From NCBI GenBank assembly GCA_023486985.1, contig JAMDEM010000130.1, forward strand, positions 1-10,786: a stretch of 10,786 nucleotides of DNA, in the 5' to 3' direction. The position numbers and the translations under genes were made by a program. Positions 1-5,974 of this stretch are shown here, in pieces; position 1 is the first letter of the stretch, and the number at the start of each line of letters is the position of its first letter. The notes below the pieces were generated by a model. It was not told where the DNA came from and did no database searches. It worked only from the letters and a program-made list of their open reading frames with translations. The DNA is from Bacillota bacterium. Lineage in GTDB: Bacteria; Vulcanimicrobiota; JAMDEM01.

Positions 1-14
1 AAGGTTGATTTTCG

Positions 15-1492
15 TTGAGTTCGAGCGGGAAGCAAAGACAGCAGAAAATCTCGAAAGGGAGCTGCCCACGGAAGGAGACAGTGAATCTGTCGGGGTCTAT
101 GGGAGCGCCGAGTTTTCCGTCGGCACGAGATGAAGAGGAAATCTATGGGACTGAAAGTTTTCTGATGGAGAAGGTGGTTGAACGAAGCAATATGCTTCGA
201 GCGCTTCACCGTGTTGAGCAGAACAAAGGTGCCAGCGGGATTGATGGCAAAAGAAGAAGCAGAAAAAGTTTTGAGTATATTGTGTTGAGCAGAACAAAGG
301 TGCCAGCGGGATTGATGGTATGGAATTAAAGAATTTAAGGACATACCTTAAAGAACACTGGTCAAGAATCAAAGAAGAACTGCTTGAGGGTGCTTATCGC
401 CCGCTTTCTGTGCGAAGGGTGGAAATTCCGAAACCCGAAGGTGGGATAAGGCTATTAGGTATTCCCACGGTGTTAGACCGCCTGATTCAACAGGCTCTTT
501 TACAGGTAATGACCACCATATTTGAGCCAGGATTTTCCGAAAAGAGCTTTGGGTTTCGCCCTAATCGTCGAGCCCATGATGCAGTAAAATGCTCTCGTGG
601 TTACATTCTTGAAGGGTGCCGGTATGTGGTGGATATAGATTTAGAGAAATTCTTTGACAGAGTAAACCACGACATACTGATGAGCCGGGTAGCCAGAGGT
701 GTTAAGGACAAGCGAATTTTACGCCTCACTCGAAGGTTCTTAGAAGCGGGTGTAATGATAAACGGCTGTTGTGTTCGAACAGAGGAGGGGACTCCTCAAG
801 GCGGCCCCTTAAGTCCGCTTCTGGCAAATATAATGCTTGACGAACTTGACAAGGAGCTTGAAATTCGGAAACTTAGGTATGCCCGTTACGCAGATGACTG
901 CAACATTTATGTAAGAAGTCTTCGTGCAGGCAGGCGGGTATATGAGAGTGTGTCAAGATTTGTAAAGGGCAGGTTAAAGTTGAAGGTAAACAGGGAGAAG
1001 AGCTCCGTAGACCGGCCGTGGCGGAGAAAATCTCTGGGATTTTCTTTCACCTCTGAGAAAGAGTCCCGAATTCGTTTGTCCGAGAAAACTGCTCAGCGGT
1101 TTAAGGAGAAGATACGCACGGCAACAAGACGCAGTTGGAGTATCAACATGAAAAAGAGACTTGAGAAGATAAATGAATATCTTCGAGGATGGATTGGATA
1201 CTTCAAACTGATAGAGACGCCGAGCGTGTTGAGAGAGTTAGACAAATGGATACGTCATCGCCTGCGGAGGTGCCTGCTAAAACAATGGAAACTTCCGAAG
1301 ACCCGGTGGAAGAATCTTGTGAGTTTAGGCATTCCTGAAGAATGGGCAAGATTAGCAGCTGGCTCACGGAAAGGCTGCTGGCGTCTGGCGTTATCTCCCC
1401 AAATAAATAAAGCCCTTGGTCTTGCCTATTGGCGGAGACAAGGGCTCTTCAGCTTAACTGAAAACTATCGAGAGTTCTGTCAATCTTTATGA
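15..1492 (+). pseudogene. ltrA: Group II intron reverse transcriptase/maturase, frameshifted near the N terminus
   Basis: Intron-encoded reverse transcriptase/maturase, which would aid splicing and retrohoming of its host intron. The 5' piece begins at TTG 15, since an in-frame TGA at 6-8 rules out anything earlier. It encodes the class C leader and the start of the RT domain (VEQNKGASGIDG) and runs out of frame to 329. The 3' piece, open from 275 with its first ATG at 320, encodes 390 residues. These include RLLGIPTV (44-51), the VDIDLEKFFD catalytic Asp region (104-113), GTPQGGPLSP (157-166), the YADD active site (190-193), LGFSF (239-243) and the maturase domain X with RGWIGYF (289-295). 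No C-terminal HNH endonuclease follows, as in class C. A 71-bp R-S-R insertion (211-318) causes the frame change. Without it the two pieces join in one frame with family-typical spacing, giving about 468 residues. A truncated product starting at 320 would lack the N-terminal RT-0 region. Assembly error is the main alternative. Confidence 0.88.
211..318 (+). repeat. 37-bp direct repeats flanking a 34-bp filler inside the intron maturase ORF
   Basis: The 37 bp at 211-247 (starting GTGTTGAGCAGAAC, ending GGGATTGATGG) recur exactly at 282-318. The 34 bp between them (248-281) are A-rich and resemble no part of a normal RT. The repeat offset of 71 is not a multiple of three, so it breaks the maturase frame. 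The first copy is in frame with the upstream piece and the second with the downstream piece; both encode VEQNKGASGIDG. Recombination between the copies would restore the gene precisely. Confidence 0.9.
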
Positions 1493-1562
1493 ACCGCCGT
1501 ATACCGAACGGTACGTACGGTGGTGTGAGAGGACGGGGGCTAATAACCCCCTCCTACTCGAT
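1491..1562 (+). ncRNA. Group II intron domains V and VI (3' end of the full-ORF copy)
   Basis: Domain V is a hairpin in which 1493-1501 pairs with 1516-1524 through nine pairs including one G-U. A two-nucleotide bulge (CG, 1514-1515) follows, then a four-pair upper stem (1502-1505 with 1510-1513) closed by a GAAC loop. CGC at 1495-1497 occupies the catalytic triad position, as in class IIC. Domain VI follows: GGGGG (1535-1539) pairs with CCCCC (1547-1551) and GGA with TCC. A1556 is a candidate branch-point adenosine, seventh from the inferred 3' end at 1562. The maturase stop codon (1490-1492) abuts domain V. Confidence 0.87.
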
Positions 1563-1575
1563 GGTAGTTGTAGTG

Positions 1576-1664
1576 GCAAAGCTTGCTTTGCTTTTTCCCC
1601 TCTTTGTAAAGAGGGGGTTTGACTGTCCCCTCTCTCCTCCGGGGAGAGGGGAATGGTGAGGGGG
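1576..1664 (+). repeat. Three consecutive hairpins downstream of the intron, last one a CCCCTCACC-family repeat (reverse orientation)
   Basis: The 3' flank of the intron holds a GCAAAG/CTTTGC hairpin with a CTTG loop (1576-1591), followed by TTTTT, which could act as a weak intrinsic terminator. Next is CCCCTCTTT/AAAGAGGGG (1597-1616). Then comes a C-rich hairpin with arms 1627-1634 and 1644-1651, leading to GGTGAGGGG at 1655-1663. The last unit is the reverse complement of the CCCCTCACC repeat found at 2725, 3235 and 10021. Confidence 0.7.
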
Positions 1665-1724
1665 TGAGCAATCTTTATAATTTTTTTAAAATTAAATTAA
1701 TTGAAGAAGGATTTTCACAATCGA

Positions 1725-1782
1725 GGTAAAATAAGATACTTTACCGTGGGTTGAGAATTAAATAAAATGGGAGGGTAAAGTA
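1725..1782 (+). promoter_or_regulatory. Possible switchable leader hairpins overlapping the ribosome binding site
   Basis: Three segments have mutually exclusive pairing: GGTAAA (1725-1730), TACTTTACC (1737-1745) and GGTAAAGTA (1774-1782). The middle one can pair with the first (6 bp, 9-nt loop) or with the third (9 bp). The third overlaps the end of the Shine-Dalgarno GGGAGGG (1769-1775) and the A of the start codon of the next gene. The second pairing would hide the start region. Regulation is inference; the pairing is visible. Confidence 0.35.
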
Positions 1783-2621
1783 TGAAAAGAAAAAATGGGT
1801 TTTCTTTTATTGAGGTTATGATTGCCATCCTGGTCCTTGCCATAGGCTGTGAAATGCTGATAAACCTCTTTCCTGCCTGCTTCATTTACCTGGGAAAATC
1901 AAGAATAATAACAAACGCTACTTTTCTCTGCCAGGGCAAACTTGAAGAACTTCTTACGGAGGATTATGATTCTCCTGCGCCTTTTGACGGAACTTTCCCC
2001 GGATATTCTGACTATACTTATCATGTGGAAAAAACTTCCTTTAATAAAAAACTTAAAGAGGTAAAGGTTTCTGTTTATCACTGCACCGGGGAGTCAAGGG
2101 TCTGCGCCGCAGAATTTTCTACTTTACAGGGAGGCTCAGGTGTGGGGGATATAATAGAGGTAATAATTAGAGGTTCTTTTTATAAAGATACTTTGGTGGT
2201 AAAAGCTGAAATTTCCCAGAACAGGGTTTATGCATTTTCCTCAGACCCTAAAAATGGTAAAATACAGTTTGTAAAAGTGGGCGGAAATGCCTATAATTTT
2301 GATTTCACAGGAGCAGGGGAATGGAGAAAACTAAAAAATTATTGGAGTCCTACGGAAGATGCAGTGCTTCCAGATGGAGGAATTCCCGGTAAAATAAGTG
2401 TTATACAATCTAAGTCCGAGCAAACAGGTCCCACCGGCGGTGTTTTAATTTCTTACTTTACTCCTCAAATTTATGTTTACGACCTGAAAAACAAATGCAT
2501 ATGGGGCGGTTTTATTGTTATGAAAGATGAAGATGCAGGCATCAATCTTTATGTCATAGGCTCTCCCGGCGGCGGTCCTGATTCCAGCAAAACATGGGTT
2601 AAAGTCTCAGAACTGCCATAG
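1782..2621 (+). CDS. Prepilin-like protein with class III leader (PilV/GspI-like)
   Basis: Predicted minor pilin or pseudopilin of a type IV pilus or type II secretion-like system, processed by a prepilin peptidase and assembled from the inner membrane. The leader MKRKNG ends in Gly and is followed by FSFIEVMIAILVLAIG, with Phe at +1, Glu at +5 and a hydrophobic helix to about residue 30. The remaining 250 residues are a globular domain I do not recognise. It is long for GspI (about 120-130 residues), so a PilV-like or lineage-specific minor pilin fits better. ATG 1782 has an excellent Shine-Dalgarno GGGAGGG six bases upstream. The stop TAG (2619-2621) lies inside a 14-bp tandem repeat, so the native C terminus may have been altered by repeat insertion. 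It is the first of three pilin-like genes in the same direction. Confidence 0.82.
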   Translation: MKRKNGFSFIEVMIAILVLAIGCEMLINLFPACFIYLGKSRIITNATFLCQGKLEELLTEDYDSPAPFDGTFPGYSDYTYHVEKTSFNKKLKEVKVSVYHCTGESRVCAAEFSTLQGGSGVGDIIEVIIRGSFYKDTLVVKAEISQNRVYAFSSDPKNGKIQFVKVGGNAYNFDFTGAGEWRKLKNYWSPTEDAVLPDGGIPGKISVIQSKSEQTGPTGGVLISYFTPQIYVYDLKNKCIWGGFIVMKDEDAGINLYVIGSPGGGPDSSKTWVKVSELP

Positions 2622-2683
2622 GGGTCATGCCATAGGGGTCAGGTCTTGCAATATAACAAATGTAATTTTTGGGGTCAGGTCTT
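2615..2683 (+). repeat. GGGGTCA repeats (tandem 14-mers plus two GGGGTCAGGTCTT copies)
   Basis: A 14-bp unit, GCCATAGGGGTCAT, occurs at 2615-2628 and again at 2629-2642 with only its last base changed. GGGGTCAGGTCTT occurs at 2635-2647 and 2671-2683. The first unit overlaps the stop codon of the preceding gene. From memory, GGGGTCAGGTCTTGC motifs accompany REP-associated (Y1/IS200-like) tyrosine transposases in metagenomic genomes, so this may be a non-autonomous remnant. No transposase gene is present here. Confidence 0.6.
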
Positions 2684-2700
2684 TTTGCATGTGGGGGGTA

Positions 2701-2822
2701 TTCCCCGAACGCGCCAAATAATTGTGAGCCCCTCACCCCATCCCTCTCCCCAGAGGGGAGAGGGTGTAGCGCCCGTTCCCCGAACGGGCGAGGGTTAGGG
2801 TTAGCACGGGCTTCCAGCCTGT
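2701..2822 (+). repeat. Composite hairpin repeat: C-rich hairpin, GTTCCCCGAAC hairpin, ACGGGCT hairpin
   Basis: In order: a one-armed fragment TTCCCCGAACGCGCC (2701-2715); a C-rich unit beginning CCCCTCACC (2725-2733) that folds CCCTCTCCCC against GGGGAGAGGG (to 2764); a perfect 9-bp hairpin CGCCCGTTC/GAACGGGCG with CCC loop (2770-2790); and ACGGGCT/AGCCTGT with TCC loop (2806-2822), one pair being G-U. The C-rich and GTTC hairpins recur together at 10021-10081. The last hairpin ends 16 bases before the next gene's ribosome binding site. Confidence 0.75.
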
Positions 2823-2848
2823 ATGAATAAAACAAATAGGAGGACATT

Positions 2849-3220
2849 ATGAGAAATTATAAAAAAGCTTCAGCCCTCATATTTTCTCTCTTTATTGTAA
2901 GCATTTTGTTTGTTCTTTCTCTTGCCTTCTTTACTATTACCGGCGGTGATTATTTCTTCTCGGGAGCGCAGAGAAACAGCCTCAATGCTCTCTTCCTTGC
3001 GCAGGGAGGAGTTGAATATTCATATTTTCAATCTGCTGAATGGGACTTCCCTCATAATGAAACAATAAAACTTTCCACAGGAACATGTGAAATTTCTGCC
3101 GCGAAGAATGAGTCAACCGGCGAGATAGTGCTTGAGTGTACCGGTGTGTCTGGAAAGTTCAGGAAAACCGTTTCAGCAATCCTTTATCAGGGCGCAATTT
3201 TAAACTGGCATGAGAAATAA
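2849..3220 (+). CDS. PilX/GspK-like pilus assembly protein, short
   Basis: Small prepilin-like protein of 123 residues. The N terminus MRNYKKASALIFSLFIVSIL carries a basic stretch and a long hydrophobic helix (about residues 8-30) of the PilX_N/GspK type, in which the ALI(V/F)SL pattern replaces the usual Gly/Phe and the Glu at +5 is absent. Such proteins sit at the tip of pilus or pseudopilus complexes. ALFLAQGGVEYS (about 46-57) matches the [AL]xxAxxGxE pattern usual after this helix. It is short compared with GspK (about 300 residues) and with PilX. ATG 2849 has a strong AGGAGG (2838-2843) five bases upstream. It is followed by repeats and an intron remnant, so the C terminus could be truncated. 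Confidence 0.72.
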   Translation: MRNYKKASALIFSLFIVSILFVLSLAFFTITGGDYFFSGAQRNSLNALFLAQGGVEYSYFQSAEWDFPHNETIKLSTGTCEISAAKNESTGEIVLECTGVSGKFRKTVSAILYQGAILNWHEK

Positions 3221-3233
3221 TAAATATAAATGT

Positions 3234-3266
3234 ACCCCCTCACCTCGATCCTCTCCCCGGAGGGGT
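3234..3266 (+). repeat. CCCCTCACC-family C-rich hairpin repeat
   Basis: CCCCTCACC (3235-3243) is followed by ATCCTCTCCCC and GGAGGGGTAAGG, which fold as a C-rich/G-rich hairpin. It matches the left part of the units at 2725 and 10021 but lacks the adjoining GTTCCCCGAAC hairpin, which lies 140 bp further on beyond the intron remnant. Confidence 0.65.
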
Positions 3267-3284
3267 AAGGAAACCTGCGAGACT

Positions 3285-3382
3285 TATAATTGAGTCTTGC
3301 TAATCCTTATGAACCGCCGTATACCGAACGGTACGTACGGTGGTGTGAGAGGACGGGGGCTAATCACCCCCTCCTACTCGAT
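3285..3382 (+). mobile_element. Orphan group II intron 3' end (domains V and VI plus decayed ORF tail)
   Basis: Bases 3302-3382 match 1482-1562 at 79 of 81 positions and fold into the same domain V (3311-3346) and domain VI, ending CTCGAT at 3382. The only differences are one base just before domain V and one in the domain VI loop. The 20 bases from 3292 match the last maturase codons at 15 of 20 positions, all five differences being transitions; translated, ESC*SL* here against EFCQSL* in the other copy. So this is the end of a second, diverged intron rather than a short copy of the first. No domains I-III or reverse transcriptase precede it, because a pilX-like gene ends at 3220. A short ORF that can be read through it is not a gene. 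Confidence 0.85.
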
Positions 3383-3404
3383 TGTGTTCTCTCCATCGAG
3401 GAGT

Positions 3405-3510
3405 GTAGGGCACGTTCCCCGAACGTGCCATGCCGTTGAGAGAAGCAAAGCGACGAAGCAATCTAATAATAGAGATTGCCACGCTCCCTCCGGGAGCCCG
3501 CAATGACAAA
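3405..3510 (+). repeat. Hairpin cluster: GTTCCCCGAAC hairpin and a GTCATTGCGGG...GCAATCT repeat
   Basis: GGCACGTTC/GAACGTGCC with CCC loop (3409-3429) is a perfect 9-bp hairpin of the same family as those at 2770 and 10061. It is followed by GCAATCT/AGATTGC (3458-3464 and 3473-3479) and GCTCCC/GGGAGC with TCC loop (3483-3497), ending in CGCAATGACA. Read in reverse this is the TGTCATTGCGGG...TGGCAATCTC pattern, which I recall as a widespread intergenic repeat in many uncultured bacteria. Confidence 0.65.
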
Positions 3511-3597
3511 AAAGTTATATATAGGCATTGAACAAGGTGTGTATATGTAATGTTAAAGCACAGCAAAACAATTTTAAACAGGAAAGTAGATGGAAAA

Positions 3598-4158
3598 ATG
3601 AAAAATTCCAGAAAATCATCAACCGGTCATACTCTTCTTGAAGTCCTGATTATCAGTGCAATTTTTCTCGCTACAGTCTGCATTGCTTCAAGTATTCTCA
3701 TTGACGGGTGGAAAGCATTTTTAAGGGGTGATTTAAGGGCTGATGCCATTCAAAAAGCAAGAAATACCCTTTACAGGATTTGCAAAGATATCAGAAACAG
3801 CGAGAATATTCTCTCTCCCGGTAAAGATATTTTAAAGGCAGAGGCTGGAGCAGATTCTATTGTTTATTCAAGAATTAATTATTCCGGAGATGTCCCGGTA
3901 AGGGAAATATTCGGGTATTCTATAGATGCTCCATCCGGCACGGTTTTGCTTATTAAATACGATTCTTCTTATGACCCTGAGAAAAAGGAAACCCAGAAAG
4001 TTCTTTCAAGCAAAATTATAATGAAGGATGTTACCGGCTTGAGTTTCAATTTAAATCCCGATCCTGAAAAGGACGATCTACTTAAAATCCGCCTTTCTTC
4101 AAAAAACAAGGAAGGTACCCCCGTTAACCTGGAAAGCCAGGTGCAGAGAAGGGGATAA
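3598..4158 (+). CDS. Prepilin-like protein with class III leader (PilW/GspJ-like)
   Basis: Predicted minor pilin or pseudopilin of 186 residues. From ATG 3598 the leader MKNSRKSSTG is short and basic and ends in Gly, followed by HTLLEVLIISAIFLATVCIA with Glu at +5 and a transmembrane helix. The frame is open from an ATG at 3550, but that start would add 16 residues and make an unusually long leader. AGGAAAG (3580-3586) is a suitable ribosome binding site for 3598. Position +1 is His rather than the usual Phe or Met, which is unusual. The pattern of an N-terminal helix, then a stretch with RNTLYRICKDIRNS (about 52-65) and a beta-rich remainder with NLNPDPEKDDLLKIRLS, fits the GspJ/PilW family. 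It is the third pilin-like gene in the cluster. Confidence 0.8.
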   Translation: MKNSRKSSTGHTLLEVLIISAIFLATVCIASSILIDGWKAFLRGDLRADAIQKARNTLYRICKDIRNSENILSPGKDILKAEAGADSIVYSRINYSGDVPVREIFGYSIDAPSGTVLLIKYDSSYDPEKKETQKVLSSKIIMKDVTGLSFNLNPDPEKDDLLKIRLSSKNKEGTPVNLESQVQRRG

Positions 4159-4202
4159 ACCGCAGGAATTGCTGCTTCTGAAGTTTAATACTTCCTTATT
4201 AA

Positions 4203-5654
4203 ATGAATAAAAATATAAAAATATTAATTCTTGCTATTATAATATATTTCTGTGTTTTCTTTTTCTTCTCCCTTATGAGGTATTATTCCTCAAAGCTGGG
4301 GGATCCTGATGTGGGGCTTTTTGGACAGTCTTTTTATACCGCCGCCACTTACGGCAAGGCTTTCGTAAACACCTTTAATGAAGGCGGAAGTCATTTCAGA
4401 CAGCATTCTTCTTTTATTTTTTATCTTATACTGCCGTTTTACATGCTGTATAAAAGCGTTGTCACCCTTTTATTTATTCATACTCTGGCAATTGCACTGG
4501 GTGCGGTTCCAGTTTATCTGATAGCAAAAGAAAAGATTTCCGAATCGGCAGGCTTATTTTTTGCTATAATGTATCTTCTTTTTCATCCTGTGCATGGTGC
4601 AAACTACGATCCTTTCAGCGAGCTTGGTTTCGTGATAACGCCCCTTTTGTTCGCTTTTTATTTTTTAATGAAAAGAAGATTTTTCTATTGCTGGATTTTT
4701 CTTATTATCACCCTGAGCGCGAAGGAGGATATGTCTTTTATTGTCATGGCTTTCGGCTTGTATGGAGCTTACCTTTCAATATCAGAGATGCTTAAGGTTA
4801 CGCCTTTTAAATTTACTGTTAACAAGCTTTTTATAAATTCAGCCTGCATGGTTCTGGCGGGTGCCGTATATATATATTTAGCTCTTTATGTTATAATCCC
4901 GCACTTTGCGGGAGGACATGCTTACGGATATTTCAGCGAAAGGTACGGCAATCTTGGAAGTTCTCTTAGTGAAGTTGCGGCAAACATTTTCATCCATCCC
5001 GGACTTGTTCTACAGTCTCTTATTATAAAAAAGAAAATTTTTGCAGTTCTTGAAGTGCTTCTTCCATTTGGATTTTTATCTATCTTAGAGCTTCCCGTGC
5101 TTTTAATAGCCCTTCCTTCAATGCTTGTAAATCTTCTTTCCAATTATGAATTTATGTATAATTCAGGCACCCGCTATCTTGCCCCATGGATTCCTTTTAT
5201 TGTAATTTCTGCTATTTTTGGGATGTCTAAAATGTTAAACAGTATAAACGATCCCGCTGCCCGGGAGCGCAGATTTCGCCGGCTGTCCGTATTTCTTCTG
5301 GTTTTTATGATTCTTGTATCGCTGATTATTGACAACACCCCCTTTAGAATAGGTTTCAGGTACCCCAAAATTGATGCTCATCAGAGAATTATTCTTTACA
5401 TGGTTAAGGAAATTCCGCCGGATGCCTCCGTTTCAACCCAGGTAGGAATATATAACTTTCTTTGCAACCGTATGGAAGCTTACTGCGGCTATAAAGAAGG
5501 CGTCGAATACATAATGGTTGACAGCACCTCGAAGTGGTATTCAGAGCAGGCAAATTGGGATAAAATCATGCCTAAGGTGCTTGCAAGGGGTGATTATGAG
5601 CTGGTTGACGAGCATGATGGAATACAGATTTACAGAAAAATAAACGCTAAATAA
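4203..5654 (+). CDS. DUF2079 multi-pass membrane protein
   Basis: Integral inner membrane protein of 483 residues belonging to the DUF2079 family. Its fold resembles GT-C glycosyltransferases, but the reaction is not established. Visible family marks are an N-terminal helix (about 5-25), GDPDVGLFGQSFYTAATYGK (33-52), HFRQHSSFIFYLILPFY (about 64-80), YDPFSELGF (about 134-142) and the conserved acidic SAKEDMSF (about 172-179) at a helix end. About ten hydrophobic segments span residues 5-375, followed by a soluble tail of about 110 residues that includes PPDASVSTQVGIYNFLCNR. The start at ATG 4203 has no clear Shine-Dalgarno, and the gene follows the pilin-like gene by 44 bp, so co-transcription is possible. 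It may modify glycolipids or surface glycans; that is inference from the fold. Confidence 0.82.
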   Translation: MNKNIKILILAIIIYFCVFFFFSLMRYYSSKLGDPDVGLFGQSFYTAATYGKAFVNTFNEGGSHFRQHSSFIFYLILPFYMLYKSVVTLLFIHTLAIALGAVPVYLIAKEKISESAGLFFAIMYLLFHPVHGANYDPFSELGFVITPLLFAFYFLMKRRFFYCWIFLIITLSAKEDMSFIVMAFGLYGAYLSISEMLKVTPFKFTVNKLFINSACMVLAGAVYIYLALYVIIPHFAGGHAYGYFSERYGNLGSSLSEVAANIFIHPGLVLQSLIIKKKIFAVLEVLLPFGFLSILELPVLLIALPSMLVNLLSNYEFMYNSGTRYLAPWIPFIVISAIFGMSKMLNSINDPAARERRFRRLSVFLLVFMILVSLIIDNTPFRIGFRYPKIDAHQRIILYMVKEIPPDASVSTQVGIYNFLCNRMEAYCGYKEGVEYIMVDSTSKWYSEQANWDKIMPKVLARGDYELVDEHDGIQIYRKINAK

Positions 5655-5660
5655 TAGATT

Positions 5661-5669
5661 TGCTATAAT
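5661..5669 (+). promoter_or_regulatory. Extended -10 promoter for the hicBA remnant
   Basis: TGCTATAAT (TGn followed by a perfect TATAAT, 5664-5669) lies 19 bases before the hicB start and overlaps no gene. There is no good -35, which extended -10 promoters tolerate. Transcription would begin near 5676. It has survived although both genes behind it are broken. Confidence 0.55.
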
Positions 5670-5688
5670 ATAAACGAATTGAGGAGTT

Positions 5689-5973
5689 ATGGATAAGTTT
5701 CAGGTTGCAATACCGGTTTCAATTTTCAGGGATGGCGGCACATTCGTTGCCTACTCTCCTGCTTTAGATATTTCTACATGCTGCTGGCAGCTTAAGCGAA
5801 GTAAAGGAGCGATTTAAGGAATTAGTTAATATTTTCTTCGAAGAGCTTTATCGCAAAGGGACAACGGACGAAGTAATTGAATCATTAGGGTGGGAAAAGG
5901 AAAATCATATCTGGTCCCTCCTGAAGAAATTGAACACAGCACCGAAACATTCACCGTACCGCTGGTAGCTTGA
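5689..5973 (+). pseudogene. hicB: HicB-type antitoxin, broken by two compensating frameshifts
   Basis: Remnant of a HicB antitoxin, which would neutralise the HicA mRNA interferase. From ATG 5689 (GAGGAG just upstream) the frame encodes MDKFQVAIPVSIFRDGG, then FVAYSPALDISTC, typical of HicB, but it ends at TAA 5815-5817. The family sequence continues in the next frame from about 5783 as AGSLSEVKERFKELVNIFFE and then ELYRKGTTDEVIESLGWEKE. It returns to the first frame near 5916 as PPEEIEHSTETFTVPLVA, ending at TGA 5971-5973. One extra base near 5782 (in TGCTGCTGG) and one missing base near 5916 explain both shifts. Repaired, the protein would be about 94 residues. Sequencing error in one or both places is possible, but the broken hicA next to it supports genuine decay. 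Confidence 0.82.
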
Positions 5974-5974
5974 A

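Larger units (their letters stand above)
1..1562 (+). mobile_element. Group IIC intron, 3' portion (domain IV ORF, domain V, domain VI)
   Basis: The window opens inside a bacterial group II intron, just upstream of its reverse transcriptase/maturase ORF. The ORF is followed directly by a recognisable domain V and domain VI, and the intron most likely ends at 1562 in CTCGAT. Three features point to class C: a maturase without an HNH endonuclease domain, a CGC rather than AGC catalytic triad in domain V, and a short domain VI. Domains I-III are expected upstream and cannot be seen, so the 5' boundary is unknown. The ORF is broken by a 71-bp insertion, so this copy probably cannot mobilise itself unless that insertion is removed. 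Confidence 0.85.

Noticed and set aside
2615..2683. CRISPR array
   Set aside because: The repeats are only 13-14 bp, with one tandem pair and irregular spacing, and there are no cas genes.
2599..2847. Minus-strand ORF of 82 codons across the repeat region
   Set aside because: It lies almost wholly in hairpin repeats and its sequence (RPFGERALHPLPSGERDGVRG) is translated repeat DNA, not a protein family.
3297..3566. ORFs of 69 (+) and 68 (-) codons over the orphan intron end
   Set aside because: They read through domain V-VI and hairpin repeats; no ribosome binding site and no protein similarity.
3550..3597. Upstream start for the PilW-like gene
   Set aside because: It would give a prepilin leader of 26 residues; ATG 3598 gives a normal 10-residue basic leader ending in Gly with an AGGAAAG site upstream.
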